From NCBI RefSeq assembly GCF_032854445.1, contig NC_088307.1:27564547-27628546 (forward strand): DNA of 64,000 nucleotides. Reading direction: 5' to 3'. The notes beneath the pieces were generated by a model. That model saw nothing but the letters and a program-made list of their open reading frames with translations. It searched no databases and was not told the DNA's origin. The stretch comes from Liolophura sinensis (Eukaryota; Mollusca; Polyplacophora; Chitonida; Chitonidae). Below, one piece after another: positions 21,282 through 35,112 of this stretch. Each line of letters begins with the position of its first letter. The stretch's first letter is position 1. The translations under genes and the position numbers were made by a program.

Positions 21282-23322
21282 TCAAATAGTTGAATGACCT
21301 AATCTTATTTTCGCCTTTCCATCCAGGTATTGTAACACCGTCACTTCTCTGGTACAAAAACAACATTGGAAATAATTAAAATGAGGAGAGCTGATTCCGA
21401 GTAAAGCCTGCAGTAACGGCAGGACTTTTGTGTGTTCGTGTAAATTATGTAATTTGTGACGCTGCCGATGAATACCGTTATGTTGCAGAGTCTGCTAAAT
21501 TACACTAAAAGTCCCTTTTCTGCCAAAACATTGTTAAACTCAGCCCAGAATGTTTAAATTAAGAACATTTTTAAGTCCAAAAACATTGTACTTCAAAGTA
21601 AGATATCAAAATTTCTTACTATGGTTATGATTAAAAGCGCCATTTAATTTCCACAAATGGTTCAATTGATCTGATGTCATGTTCTGAGCCTGAGTCGTAA
21701 TAAACTTACATATACTTACCATCTTCGGTATCAGGCCTCCTTAGAATCTTTTTCCCTATATATTCTTACACTTTTAAATGTTAATACATATAACTTACGT
21801 TCCAATGAGTTGAACTCCAGAAAACTTTAGCATCACAGTTTCCCAGGCGATGGCCATGCCTTTAGATATTTCTTTAATTTGCACAAGATTGAATTCGTGG
21901 CCTTGTGAAAGTAGTATTTTGTTCCGTTGGAATTGTTCCGGGGCAGAAAAAATAACAGGTATAATGGTCAGTAAAGCTGTTACATGCCTCAAAGGTATTC
22001 TATACCTGAATCAGTTCAGTACTATAGCCTGAAAGCGAGTACAAAAGTCTATAATGGATCCCCGTAGGACACACCTGTTTATATCATAATAACACTTTCA
22101 GATTTCTAAAAGTCATCATTTGGCTGAAAATTAGAGACCTTGGAACGTAAAATTTTACAAATGGTTATTTATCGATTTCTGAATACGGCCAAGGCGTCCT
22201 TTCTGTAACATCTGGGGTGCTGCAAAGGCCCGATATCAGGGCCACTTATGTTTATGTGATTTATTTATTTATTTAATTGGTGTTTTGCGCAGTATCTCCA
22301 TTTGTTAAGTGTATTCACTACTCAACAAAGGGAGATAGCCTACTCAGCAGACACATTTGACGTCGTCTGCAGGATTCAAGAACATATCCGTATCCCACTT
22401 GACCGATGTTGTCCAATGAAAATCGGACTGTCTGAGGCGGGATCAATTTATTTATTTGATTGGTGTTTTACGCCGTACTCAAGAACATTTCACTTAAACG
22501 ACGGCTAGCATTATGACAGAGCCCGGGGGAAACCTCCGACTATTCGTATGTTGTTGCAAGACCTTCCCATGTAAGGTCGGAGAGCAACTCAAAACGATCG
22601 CATTGGTAAGGGGCCACTGGGTCATTCAGCTGCGCTGGGATGCTAACCACGGGGACCAGGGAATGATGAGAAGTGTATTAATATAAAACCAATGAGCGTA
22701 AATTACATTTAATAACCTGTTACGTGAATAAAGATTCAAAAATGTATAAAGACCATGGAACGCCTTAGCGGCTTTTTGAATTATTTGAATGTGTCGTATA
22801 CTACATTAATGATCATATTGTAACCTCTGTCATTCTTATTGGTGGAGTTCATATGAATAATAATGATCATAGCCATTAATTTCAGGTACAGAAAGTCAAT
22901 ATATGCAAAGATAACTACTAGGTTTACATTAAAACTTAGATTGTTATCTTCCTGTTCAATATTTCGTTGCTAAAAAATAAGCCTTGGCATAGGCTCCAAT
23001 AGTATTGCCGCTGCTAAGTAAACTTGAGATTATAATCAACTACATGTGCACATAAGTGCCCGAGGTTTGCTTATATTAGAAAGTCTTATCTTTAGGATAA
23101 ATTAACAGCCTCACCAAGTATAACTCATGTAAATGTGCATGAATGTGTTAATATGTGATAATGATATAGCTAAAAACGTTATCCATATTTTCATTTTCAT
23201 TTTCTGTCGTCGTATATTTGACACGCAGGTAAAGAAATGGAAATGAAAAGCACAAACTTACCAATGGCGCCCGCTTCCAGTAACCCGACCAAGCAAAGTG
23301 CTAACAATATCTTCCTCAACAT
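21282..23322 (-). CDS. Putative small secreted protein gene (unit 2)
   Basis: Second copy of the minus-strand candidate. The signal-peptide exon is 23322-23262, a second exon 21901-21799, and a third 21348-21281 with an in-frame TGA at its end. The exon sequences appear identical to unit 1, and splice signals are retained. The product is unrecognised. It lies upstream of the protease gene and in the opposite orientation, separated from it by the 48-bp satellite. Confidence 0.4.
22293..22337. repeat. Short inverted repeat (hairpin), unit 2
   Basis: Same hairpin. The left arm has ccattt but the right arm has aaaggg, so one central pair is mismatched here. Confidence 0.8.
22446..22661 (-). mobile_element. 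tRNA-derived SINE-like element, unit 2 locus A
   Basis: Orthologous copy of the locus A element, nearly identical to unit 1, so it was inserted before the segmental duplication. Confidence 0.7.
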
Positions 23323-23587
23323 GTTGGATGCAGGCGTGAGGATGGCTGGAATTACAATCATTAATAGCAAAGGTGTATAGAATAAAACATATTTGTGTCA
23401 AGTCAATTGATGACAAATTTATAAATCAGCTATACTATAATACAACTATTATACTATAATATAATAATGGTGACAGGATATTGATGAATGGTTGCCCATA
23501 AACAATTCCCAGTGCATGCTTTTCATCTGTGTAACTCTGCCGCTACTCTACTTGTAGTGCCGACTGATATAAGCTCACCCTATTCTG

Positions 23588-23948
23588 TGCGCCCAGGAAA
23601 ATGTGGTTTTCCAAACACTGTTTTTTCATATGTTAAACGAGAACAACATTTAGGCTCATTTATAACCAAATATAACCACGCACTTTTCTGTAAACCCAGA
23701 AAAGTCTGCTCTTGCAAACATTGTTTTATCATATGTTAAACCAGAACAACATTTAAACTTATTTATAGCTAACTGTAACCACACCCTGCTCTGTGAGGCA
23801 AGACAAGTGTCTTCTTGCAAACATTTTTTTTTCATATGTTAAACCAGAACAGCTCTTAATCTCATTTTTAACCAAATAAAACCACACCCGGTTTTTTGAG
23901 AAAAATAACTTCTTGAAAACATTGCCTTTTTTATTTGGTAACTCATTT
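23588..23948. repeat. 103-bp tandem repeat, unit 2
   Basis: Same diverged 103-bp repeat as in unit 1, with catatgttaaac markers spaced at about 103 bases. Confidence 0.7.
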
Positions 23949-24418
23949 CACCTTGTGTGTTCAAAAATTTTCAACTGAATGCAAACATGTACATTCAAGG
24001 AAACATTAAGCAAAGGAAAAGTGCATAAAACAAACTAATGAAAAATGCTAGCAGTCGGTAATATCATACCTACACAAAAGTATAAACACAAGCAAATTCA
24101 CACATTACCTTGTTGTCTTATTTCACCGTCCAGGTAAACACTTTTTTGAACAGAAGCTTTGGAATACGCAGGTATGAACAAGTGGCTTCTTTTCTGCAGC
24201 ATATCTCTATCCAAACAAATTTATATTAAAGCTGGTTCCATAATCTTGCTGAAATCTAAAATTAAAAACATAATTTCATGACATCCGTTAGAATTGGAAT
24301 AACGGGAAGGCCATTTGCTGCTGATAATTTAAATATCAAGAAAAGCATCTGCAGGTTTATGGTTTTTTAAAGTAAATCAACTTGCTTTGAGTAAATACTT
24401 CACAAACATGGCAACTCC

Positions 24419-26815
24419 ATGGGGCAATGGTGGTTGTGGAGGATTGTGTTGTGTTACGTTTTGTAAGGGAGGCAATGGTGGTTGCGGAGGACTCTGTGGT
24501 GTTAAATTTTGTAAGGGAGACGTGGTGGTTGCGGAGGATTGTGTTGTGTTAAGTTTTGTAAGGGAGGCGTGATGGTTATGGAGGATTGTGTTGTGTTAAG
24601 TTTAGTGAGAGAGGCAATGGTGGTTGCGGAGAACTGTGTGGTGTTAAATTGTGTAAGGGAGTCAGTGGTTGTTGCGGAGGATTGTGTAATGTTAAGTTTT
24701 GTAAGGGAGATGTGGTGGTTGCGGAGGATAGTGTTGTATTAGGTTTTGTAAGGGAGACGTAGTGGTTGTGGAGGATTCTGTTGTGTTAAGTTTTGTAACG
24801 GAGAAAATAGTGGTTGTGGTGGGCTTGTGTTGTGTGCAGTGCGGTCAGGGGGACAATGGTGGTTGTGGGTGACTGTGCTGTGTAAAGCGTTGTCATGGAG
24901 ACAGTGTTGACTATGGGCGCTTCTTTTGTGTGAAGTTTTTTGTGTAAGGTCGCTAGGACAATGGCGATGTTGTGTAAAGTATTGTCACGGAGGTAATGGT
25001 GGTTTTAGGTGCTTGTGTTGTGTGAAGTTTTTGTCAGAGAGACAATCTTGGTTCCGTGAGCTTGTTTTTTGTGTTAAGTGCTGTCATGCAGACAATGGTA
25101 ATTTCAGGGTTAGTGCTGAGTGAAGTGTTGTCAGCGAGACAACGGTGATTGTGGGTGATTGTGTTGTGTGGAGTTTGGTAAGAAGACAATTGTAGTTATG
25201 CGCGCTTATGCTATGTAAAGTGTTGTCAGGGAGACAATTTTGGTTGTGGGCGGTTTATGGTGTGTAAAATGCGGTCTGCGAGACAATGGTGGTTGTGGTT
25301 GCTTGTGTTGTGTGGAGTTTGGTAAGAGGACAATGGTAGTTATGGGCGCTTGTGTTGTGTGGAGTTTGGTAAGAGGACAATGGTAGTTATGGGCGCGTAT
25401 GTTATGTAAAGTGTTGTCGGGGAGACAATGCACTGTCCCTCAGCCACCACTGTCTCCACTTCAGCTCTTCAAACAACCCAAGCCTCCTCCCCCCCCCCAA
25501 CATATACCTTTGTCTTCCTGAGAACACTTAACACACCACAAGCCCCACAAATCACCATTATCTCCCTGACAATACTTTACACATCACACAACAAGACAAT
25601 GGTGGTTGTGCGTGCTTGTGTTGTGTGAAGTGTTCTCAAGGAGACAATGGTGGTTGTGGAGACTATTGTTGTGTGAAGTGTTGCTCTGAAGATAATGGTG
25701 GTTGTAAAGGCTTGTGTTGTGTGAAGTGTTGTCATTAAGACAACAATGGTTTTGTGGGTTTGTGCTGTTTGAAGTGTTGTCAGGAAGAAAATGATGGTTG
25801 TACGGGTTTGTGTTGTGTGAAGTGCAGTCAGAAAGACAATGATGGTTGTGTGGGTTTGTGTTGTTTGAAGTGTTGTCAGGAAGACAACAATGGTTGTGTA
25901 GGTTTGTTTTGTTTGAAGTGCTGTCAAGAAGGCAATGATGATTGTGTGGGTTTGTGTTGTGTGAAGTGCTGTCAGGAAGACAATGATGGTTGTGTGGCTT
26001 TGCGTTGTGTGAAGTGCAGTCAGGGAGACAATGATGATTATGAGGGTTTGTGTTGTGTGAAGTGCTGTCAGGAAGAAAACAATGGTTGTGTGGGTTTATG
26101 TTGTGTGAAGTGCTGTCAGATAGACATTGGTGGTTGTGTGGGTTTGTGTTGTGTGAAGTGCTGACAACAAGACAATGATGGTTGTGTGGGTTTGTGTTGT
26201 GTGAAGTGCTGTTAAGAAGACTATGATGGTTGCGTGGGTTTGTGTTGTGTAAAATGTTGACGGGAAGACAACAATTGTTGTATGGGTTTGTGTTGTGTGA
26301 AGTGCTGTTACTAAGACGTTGTTGGCTGTGTGGGTTTGTGTTTTGTAAAGTGCTGTCAGGAAGACGTTGGTGGTTGTGGGTGCTTGTGTTGTGTGAAGTG
26401 CTGTCAGGAAGACGTTGGTGGTTGTGTGGGTTTGTGTTGTGTGACTTGCTGTCAGGAAGACATTGGTGGTTGTGGGTGCTTGTGTTGTGTGAAGTGCTGT
26501 CAGGAAGACGTTGGTGGTTGTGTTGGTTTGTATTGTGTGACTTGCTGTCAGGAAGACGTTGGTGGTTTTGGTTGCCTGTGTTGTGTGAACTGCTGTCAGG
26601 AAGACGTTGGTGGTTGTGCGGGTTTGTGTTGTGTGACTTGCTGTCAGGAAGACATTGGTGGTTGTGTGGGATTGTGTTGTGTGAAGTGCTGTCAGGAAGA
26701 CGTTGGTGGTTGTGTGGGTTTGTATTGTGTGACTTGCTGTCAGGAAGACATTGGTGGTTGTGTGGGTTTGTGTTGTGTGAAGAGCTGTCAGGAAGACATT
26801 GGTGGTTGTGGGTGT
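24419..26815. repeat. 48-bp GT-rich minisatellite, unit 2
   Basis: Same array, 2.4 kb. The Cys-rich frame is interrupted by stops at several positions (for example after 26160 and at 26308-26312). It ends in a different frame from unit 1 because ggtttgtg replaces ggggtttgtg near 26763. This frame instability favours a non-coding satellite. Confidence 0.93.
25431..25592 (-). repeat. Inverted segment inside the 48-bp array, unit 2
   Basis: Same inverted block with the same breakpoints (after gggagacaatg and before caatggtggttg), carrying a short C-run expansion near 25491. Confidence 0.85.
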
Positions 26816-27563
26816 TTCCTCATCATGATAATATCATCCATGTCCAAAGGCTCCAAATTGAGACTATTAAATCGTGTTTAGAATTAATCCTACCGGTAAT
26901 TTAAAGCTGATAAAAATACCAAAGAACTTTAAGATATATTAAATGAGTTGAGTTGTAGGTGACTGCAAAAACGAATATTCTGATGAATTTGTACCTATAT
27001 GTGTCACAAAGCCACAATTACCAATTATGGGATTCTGTACAATCTAGTGAACCGTCTTCAAAATTTAAATATCGATCTTCAGATGACTCAAATTAACTTT
27101 GTAAAAAATGTGGTGAGATGGTGCACTGAGTTGTTTTCATGCATCGTGCGCACCAAAATCTGGTCGTGAGTCTTCTTACAGTTCTGAAATTCCAGCTTTG
27201 TAGATAAACTAATATCACACCTGCGTATTTTACCCCAAATGTCCATTTGTCCTCTGCCTTTGAGATATTTTTACGTTAAGTGGCGGTTCACGAAGTCTTT
27301 TGTTTTCATACCAAACCGTTTCTCTGCCCCCTGGTGAAATTCCTTTCACTGAAGTTTCAATCTCTTGTAACAGTACCAACTCACGTGCTGGTGAACAATG
27401 CGGAAACATATCAGAAGCAACATCGGACAGGAGAAATGCTAAGTTGTTTACCAAAATCGAACAACAGCGGGGACATTGTGAATAATAGTGATACTTAGTG
27501 GGTAGACAATATATCCACTAAGTCAACAATGGCCAGAAAACCATATGGTGCATTCCGATGGTG

Positions 27564-27601
27564 TATAAATGCCACAGGTATTTCCACCGACAAATCATTC
27601 T
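27564..27601 (+). promoter_or_regulatory. TATA box and initiator of protease gene, unit 2
   Basis: Identical core promoter: TATAAA at 27564-27569, initiator tcattct at 27595-27601, ATG at 27626. Confidence 0.7.
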
Positions 27602-27625
27602 CGTAGAGAACATCACAGAATCAAG

Positions 27626-30600
27626 ATGGTTTCCGGACTGCTCTTCTGTTGCCTTCTAGCCATTACGGCGGGTAAGTTTACCTTTTCAAATGGCTGTAGT
27701 AATTTGTCTATTCCGTTGACGTTTCACCTTGTAGCGGCATTCGGGATCATGTCTGTAACCAGAATTTTGTCGAGAAAATCAAATGGTGTTTAGGGCAAAC
27801 CCATGTGGCTTGAAAGATGTATGACTAACCTTGTGGCACAAAAAGTCATAGACTAAACCAGCTGGCTGGAGTTTCGAACCCGGGACCTCCTTCATCAAGT
27901 ACTGGACGTTCCACACTGAGCCCATACAGTATCTTTTCTGATTAATCTATATTTTAAAACGGTTCATTTATTGCTCGAGGGGTCTGAGTGCAAGAGGACT
28001 TTGACTTTCTTCCTAGATACCGCTACTGTTGCAAATGTGTGCTTGTTTTCTGTATATTTCTTTTTCGAGATCCTTTTTAGAACACTTTTTAACAACTTAA
28101 TTATTGTTTGTTAATTTTATGCCAAAAACATTAAAAAGGCAATGTTTTGGTTACAATGTGGAAACATATCTTGTTCCATTTATTCCACTTGTTCTGTATA
28201 GACAGAGTGTTAGGGAGTGTGTAATTTGCTACCATCACATTTACATGAACTGTTAGAACAAAGTCCTAACTGAAGAAAATATACAGAAGGCTGTATTTCA
28301 CCCGTAATACATGTGACCATTTGCCATGGGTCAAATTGTCGTCGCTTCTCTTGTTTTTATGCTGTATTCTTTTATACTTGAATGGCATTGTATATTAAAA
28401 TTTATAAGAATACAACAATTTGAGTAATTCTAGTCCAGTGACCTCTAATTGCAACTAACATCAATGTCTGTTGTTTTATCTAATTTCCCTAGGGCATATT
28501 TCTAGGGGCTGTTTACGTTGCTGCTCTTTAAGCATATACATGAACAGTTAGAATAAAACTCTAACTGAGATAAATTGACAGGAGACCGTATTTCACCACT
28601 ATCACGTGTGACCACTTGCCAACAATCACACTGTTGTCAATGCTCTGGTTTTACTCTCTGTGTTGTTGTCTTATATATTATATTTTTTTCATATCTGACC
28701 CTGTTTTAATTTTAACAACTTACAACAATTTAACAACTGACGCGAGTCTCGGTGTTCATGGGTCGAATGCTTTATTTAGTCACATTCGGCTCGCCACCAT
28801 ACATGGAAAATGAGCAGCTTCCTTACCTGGCAACACTTGATGCAACACAAGACTCCACAGCCATCAGTCACTGAGACAATACTGTACATGACTTTCATTT
28901 TGTCTTCACAGCTAACCCCGTCCGTCTGGATAATGACACAGCGCCTTACCAGATCCACGGCGTTCAGGACATCGTTAATGGGTTTGATTCCAAGTACGGA
29001 GATTTTAACTCCATTCTCTCCCTGCAAAGATCTGGCTACCCCGTGTGCGGCGCTACGCTGATCAGCGCAACCAGGGCGATCACTGCAGCGCATTGTCTAA
29101 ATGATGTGAGTAAATCATACGTAAAGCACTACAGTATTATAGAATATAAGAAGCAAACAACCACTGATATACACTGTCTGTCCATAATGGACCAAATTCG
29201 TCAACAACATTTTCTCGATTGAAGAGACCAGTTTTGATTGCATTTTTTAGAATGGCTATGTAAACGGATCCAGAGACTAGTCATGACTTTAAAGAACCCA
29301 TTAGACATCTTGACCAGAGGGGTATACTGTTATAATATAATACAAAGCTATCCTCTTGCCTGTGGAATATCAGTCAACAGTGGTTGATTCAAAGTGATAC
29401 GAGGTTGACTCAAGTTTGATTTTAATTAATTAATACTTAATACCTAAATACCTAAATACTATGGGTTATGAGTATGAATAGCTTGTGCAATGAGTGAGAA
29501 ATGAGAAATTCTTGATTTTCCTAAACTAAAGATCTCGTCCTAATTATTGACCAATCAGGACAAATTCGATATTTCTATAGATCCTGCAGCTAAAAACTTT
29601 TTAATAATCTCTTACAGGTTTTATTAGCTATTTCTGTTGACTTGTTGCTCTGCAAACTGGTTTAACGTTGTGCTTTTACTGAAATTCCAGAGTAGATCCT
29701 ACACAGTCCAAGCTGGACAACTCCACTTTGATCAGACAAGTGGGTATGAAGTGAGCAGATCAGTTACCCAATTTATCAAGGTATGAACATATGAGGTTGA
29801 TATATATGGCCTAATACCTGAAGGAAACTGTTCCCCAGAAGCTTCCTTGGCCTAATGGAGCACAATGAAGCCTATCCGGTCGTGTACGGGAAGGTCTGAC
29901 AGCAGCCCGCGGATGGTCGTAGGTTTCTCCCGGGTTATGTCCCGTTTCCTCCCACCATAATGCTGGCCGTCGCCATACATGTTATATATTCTTGACTACG
30001 ACGTAAAACATCAATCAAATGCATAAATAAATCTCAACATCTTTATTGGTCGAAGATGACTGTAAGTAGAGCAATAAAATAGTCGTTAACGTGTAGGTCC
30101 ACGATAGTTCAAATCAATGTACAATACGTGTAAGTTGATGTCCGAAAAGTTTTTATTCACTGGATTCAGCGACTTAAAACACTCATATCCAAATATTTCA
30201 TCGGTGTCATTTGGATGTAGATCAAAATTGTGTGACTTGTCTGAATGTGACATGCTTTGTTTTATCAAGGTTCATCAATTAGTGTAGTTATTACTGTTAG
30301 ACAGTTGAAAAGGATGGAGTCATTCACCAATAAAGGTAAAGTTCTTGTTGAAGTAAACTTCGTAAAATAAAAAACGAAAAACAACACAAAAAGGAAGTCA
30401 TAACTTTTAAAATTATGTGGAAAACTTCTCGACTGAATACAACTAATCTAATGTTTCAGCATCCACAGTTTCAACGACATAACTACGGGAAAAATGACAT
30501 TGCAATCCTGAAGTTTGACGCTATTCCATTAGGAACATACGTGCAGCCTATTGCGATGGTCACTGATGCGGACGGAGATCTGACAGACAAGTTATGCTGG

Positions 30601-31465
30601 ATTGCTGGTTGGGGAAGAACTTCCGGTGAGGGCTGCCTATGAGGTTAAAACATACAGATTACACCAGCAACAAACAAGGCCGTAATGCTGGCTGCGGTCG
30701 TATAAGTGAAATATTCTTGAGTTCTTGAGTGAAACACCAATGAAAGAAATAAATAAACAAGCAAAGCTTGGCGCCCAGTATATAATATGGAAGAGGATAG
30801 GCTGAGAGGCAATGTTCAGGATGCATGCACTCCGCCATTCCCAATGGCTGTGAGTTGCTATAGTAGTTAAACAATTTTTATACAATTTTTTCCATTTTGG
30901 TTTACTTCACGCTAGATAGAGTGGACTTTAGACAAATATCCATGTTAACCTGTAGTTTTTGTGTGTTATGTTCATTGTCAGTTTCATCATTCACTAGGTA
31001 CCGCTCAAGCTGGATCGCGAAAACTGAAGTTCTCTGATATAAAAGTAATGCAGAACAACGATTGCAGCAATTATTGGGATGGCATTACTGACACGAACAT
31101 TTGTCTGGAATATTTCAAGTACAAAGTATCCGCGTGTAAGGTAAGTTCTTATTTGTCCTCTTTACAAACTGAAATCTGTAACAGTTTTGCCACGGAGATT
31201 CAATGTTGTATTCAAATTACAGTCGGCTTTTAGAAAGAGTAATTAACAGGAATTAAAAGGATGTATTCATGTAGGCGTATATAGCTTATTGATATGTAAA
31301 AAACTGTTACAGGGTGACAGCGGCGGTCCGTTAACCTGTCTGCTACCCGACGGAGAGAAGTTCGCTGGGGTCACCTCCTGGGGGCACAGCGGCTGTCCTG
31401 GAACAAAACCCAGTGTATACACCCGGGTCTCTAAATACCAAGATTGGATCGCCCAGAACATCTAA
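27626..31465 (+). CDS. Secreted chymotrypsin-like S1A serine protease, copy 2
   Basis: Exons 27626-27671, 28912-29105, 29691-29780, 30460-30625, 30998-31140 and 31313-31465. All splice sites, the start and the stop match copy 1. By direct reading the coding sequence differs from copy 1 by one silent base (a Leu codon in exon 6), so the 263-residue protein is identical. This includes Lys213 next to the catalytic GDSGGP (S1 position 192) and His-Ser-Gly after the SWG motif. With the same promoter and AATAAA signal, this is a dosage duplicate of copy 1 rather than a new activity. Confidence 0.93.
29837..30033 (+). mobile_element. SINE-like element in protease intron 3, unit 2 locus B
   Basis: Orthologous intron 3 insertion, nearly identical to unit 1. 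Confidence 0.65.
30677..30758 (+). mobile_element. SINE 3' fragment in protease intron 4, unit 2 locus C
   Basis: Orthologous fragment in intron 4 of copy 2. Confidence 0.55.
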
Positions 31466-31514
31466 CCAGTCATCGAATGTTTACTTTTCGATGTAATCAT
31501 CCGTGATTTTAACA

Positions 31515-31520
31515 AATAAA
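31515..31520 (+). terminator. Polyadenylation signal AATAAA, protease copy 2
   Basis: Same AATAAA, 50 bases after the stop of copy 2. Confidence 0.65.
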
Positions 31521-32876
31521 AGAAGAACTCAGCAAGAAGTTAAGACGTGCGAGTTAATTAGTGAGTGAATAGAGATATACTTTACGATATTAATGAAGAG
31601 TTTTCGTATTGCGTTGGTAATGGCTTGATGGTCGCTACATTGGCCCAGTGCCGATTTGATTTGTTTATTTCCTTGCTTTCCGACATAAGAATAAAACAGC
31701 ACCCCACTGAAATAAAGAATGAAATCAAACAAGAAACCGAAGTAAGATGTATGAACTCATCTAGTGTAGTGATCTAGTTGTAGCGTCCACCATCGTGATC
31801 CGGGTTTTAGGCAGACTGAAAAAACTACATGTAATGCCTTTGTTATTTTCACTCTGCACTTGTCATTTGAGGGAGAAACGAAGGACTGATCCTCTATTGT
31901 ATGTAAACTTATTTGATTTATTGGTAAGTTTACTCCGTGGTTAAGAGTCCTTCATTAATAAGAAACCAGAATTCTCAGAGGAAACCATCGTGACTCTTGA
32001 CAATTTTCCTGACTTTAGACTGCAGGCGAGACAGTTAAAGCTGAACTCAGTCACGTGACACCAGTGACAAATAGTCTCATGTGAGCCGAGTCTTAGGTTG
32101 AGCTCCGCACTCCCCGGCACACACACATAAACCTTAGGTGTAATAAGAACAGTGTCAGATATCGTGGCTAGAGTCTATGGGAAAGTGTTCAGAACGACCA
32201 CACCGAGACGGTACTTCTATGTAAGAGCTACAACAGCATATTACGGTCATGGGAAAACAAGAATGAAAGGATTTTATTATATATCCCTGATTACCTCACT
32301 GTCCATACGTATCTGAGACCCTGCTGTCTTTTGAGAGTGCGTCGAATGGATAGATTTGAATGGTCTGTCCTGCAGAGTGTAGAGTGTGAGGAGCAAAGGA
32401 CAGGAAACCATCGATACAGTGTCATCATTCACAACGCTGTGAGACCGAAGTTAACAAACACGTAATCTATGGTCTTAATAACTGGCACGAAGTCGATCAA
32501 TGAGTTAGCTTGTGGGTGAGACATTAAAGGGTATGAAAGGAGAAAACTACAAAAAGAAAGTCTTGGAGAATGTTATCTTGGATATTTATTCCTCTATTAA
32601 GTGTGTAAAGATGGTGCTCAGGAAATTTTCTGGCGATCAGGTCTGTTGATGAAAACCGGTGTATCCGGATTAAACCATCGACATATGGCAAGTCACTGAC
32701 GAACATTCCCAAGTGTGGTTTCAGATATTTACAGCGTATTGGTGACAGACAGACGGTCTCCAATGACCGTTAAAACTGCTAAGATGGCCACACGTGGGTC
32801 GTCGACCGCCAGCTGTCACTGAAGAAAATTAGTCCGAACCTTGCCAATGCGCGTTGGTTTATTCTGGGCAATCGGT

Positions 32877-33069
32877 AGCCCCAGTGGCCAAGGTGGTTAG
32901 CGTGTCAGCTGGGCGCTGGGTGAAAATGTCTGGCAGTAACCTGCAGATGGCCATTGGTTCTCCCAGGCTCTGCATGGTTTCCTGTCACCATAATGCTGGC
33001 CTCCGACGAATTAGTTAAATATTCTTGAGTACGGCGTAAAACATCCATTAAATAAACAAATAAATAAAT
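32877..33069 (+). mobile_element. tRNA-derived SINE-like element, unit 2 locus D
   Basis: Orthologous copy with the same A-box-like head. Confidence 0.75.
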
Positions 33070-33350
33070 ATTCCCGGCAATCGAATTTCCTCCATCCATA
33101 ATAATGACCACCATCGCAGAATTACTCAGAATTCCTGCTCATGGATTAAACAACAGTCCAATGGCTATGCTCTTTCACATTACATCTGGTTTTTCTAGTA
33201 TCCTAGAACCTTTACAAACAGGACAACTCAAACTGAGACGCCTTCCGTATCGTCCCATGTCTCTAGTTCTACATGCAACGGAACTTATGTTACCCAAAAC
33301 TGTGTCGTTAAAGCTAAATTCGGAATTCATTTTTTCATATATTTGATAGG

Positions 33351-33458
33351 TTTTTTGCACCGACCACAAAAATATTTCTCTTGTATGACCGCGGCCAGCA
33401 TTGTGGCCGTGGAGGAAGCAAACCGGGCAGAGCCAGAGGGAACCACGACCATCCACAG
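33351..33458 (-). mobile_element. SINE fragment, unit 2 locus E
   Basis: Orthologous fragment with the same right breakpoint as unit 1. Confidence 0.6.
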
Positions 33459-33711
33459 ATGTTATGATCAGCTTGGGTCGTGCAAGGCGTGAGGTGACAA
33501 AATCAAGAAGGCAAGTTATTCAGTGCAGCTAATGAGGTCCGAAGTATAGAGGATCGAGAAAAATATGAGAGATAATAACAAAAATTGCCAATTGAAAAGA
33601 AATGTCTCACATTACTGGATTCCAAAACTGCATAAATCCCTCACTGCATAGAAAACTCACTTTAATGCGGGGTGAAGAGGCTGTACCACCAAACTTGTAT
33701 CTACCCTTATA

Positions 33712-33760
33712 CCGTGGTTCTGGTAAGGTCCTGTGTCATTATCCAGACGGGCGGGGTTAT
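33712..33760 (-). pseudogene. Relic of protease exon 2, unit 2
   Basis: Same truncated inverted exon 2 relic and same breakpoint as unit 1. Confidence 0.8.
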
Positions 33761-34013
33761 CTGTGCAGACAAGTGAATGGCCAGGTAAGAAAGAGAATCG
33801 TATTTTGTCTATGATGACGGGCGCGGTTAGCTGTGAAGACAAGTGAATGGCCAGGTAAGAAAGAAAATCGTATTTCTTCTATGATGCCAATTCGTTGAAG
33901 AAAAGAAAAACACTACATTACACATTACTGGATTCCAAAACTGCATAAATCCCTCACTGCATAGAAAACTCACTTTAATGCGGTGTGAAGAGGCTGTACC
34001 ACCAAACTTGTAT

Positions 34014-34235
34014 CTACCCTTTTAACGAAGGCACTATAATGAATACAGCCATTTTGTAAAAAGTACTGTTATGCAATTGCAAAATGTTTCCCTGTTCATC
34101 TATTTGAAATTCGGGGAAACTATATATTAACAGAGTATAGGTATTCCCATGGTATTTGTACAGGTCCCAAAAGGTTTCCAAAACGGTTTCCTCTCTCGCA
34201 GACTTTAGGACAAGAGGGGGTTTTAATTTTGACAT
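34014..34235 (-). CDS. Unrecognised 73-residue frame, unit 2
   Basis: ATG-started frame beginning MSKLKPPLVLKSAREETVLE and ending in a TAG stop. Retained in unit 3 (55294-55515) with four replacements, and wholly inside the 497 bp deleted from unit 1. No recognisable family or splice context; may be chance or decayed coding sequence. Confidence 0.15.
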   Translation of the reverse strand: MSKLKPPLVLKSAREETVLETFWDLYKYHGNTYTLLIYSFPEFQIDEQGNILQLHNSTFYKMAVFIIVPSLKG

Positions 34236-35112
34236 TGTAGATTATCCTTACTTGGACAGCAACATACCCAAGGATACCGTATAGAGCGTGTACAGATATC
34301 GCCTTGTAACATTTATCAATCAACGTCACAAGTTATTATTACAAAAACAAGTGTGTCAACGTCAGAGTTTCTAAGGTTTTATAATGAGTATAACTATTTT
34401 GTAAGTAAATATGAACAGTACGTCCATAATTCTGGCACTCTGCTTCATGATTGTGAAGCTGGGGGCATTATATTCGTCGAGTTGAAGTCGCGTTGGATAT
34501 ATGAACAGTTGCAATCAAAGTGCAAATCAGATTTCACTCATTTGCTTAGAACATTCTTTGCGTCTATCCAAGATGTTTGAAAACTATTGTTAGCTTCTTT
34601 TTTGCATAATTCCGTTCTATTTTCGTTTGTTATACACTTTCTCACTCTGAAAAAATGAACTTGTTAAATTTTGCAGAAAGTCTGGTGTCTGAGTGATGCT
34701 AAGATGTAATAATGTATTCTGTCACTAAAGCAGATTATTGTGTCATATTCAACTTAAAATACTGATACTCTAATAGAATATGTGCATTATATTCAACACA
34801 ATAACCTGTTCCAATAACAATCGCTTTGGGAATTGGCCTCTCGATTAACGTCAGTTTTTTAGTTCACGGCTGGTATGCGAAAGTTGAGGGATGATAATTC
34901 ATGATATCTCATCCCCAGCACACACTATCAGTTTTATGATGCCCAAAAAGTCAAGAAAATAACATTTTATGTTCTCAGTTGGGAGTCCCTGAATCTGTAC
35001 ATCGATAGCAGAGCTAACCACCATCCGCTTGTTTCCCTCCCAAACAAGCTGTCAGAGGCCCAAGAAGGGAGGTAACTCTAGTAAACAAAAGGCAGGTGGT
35101 CGTTGTCTGTAG

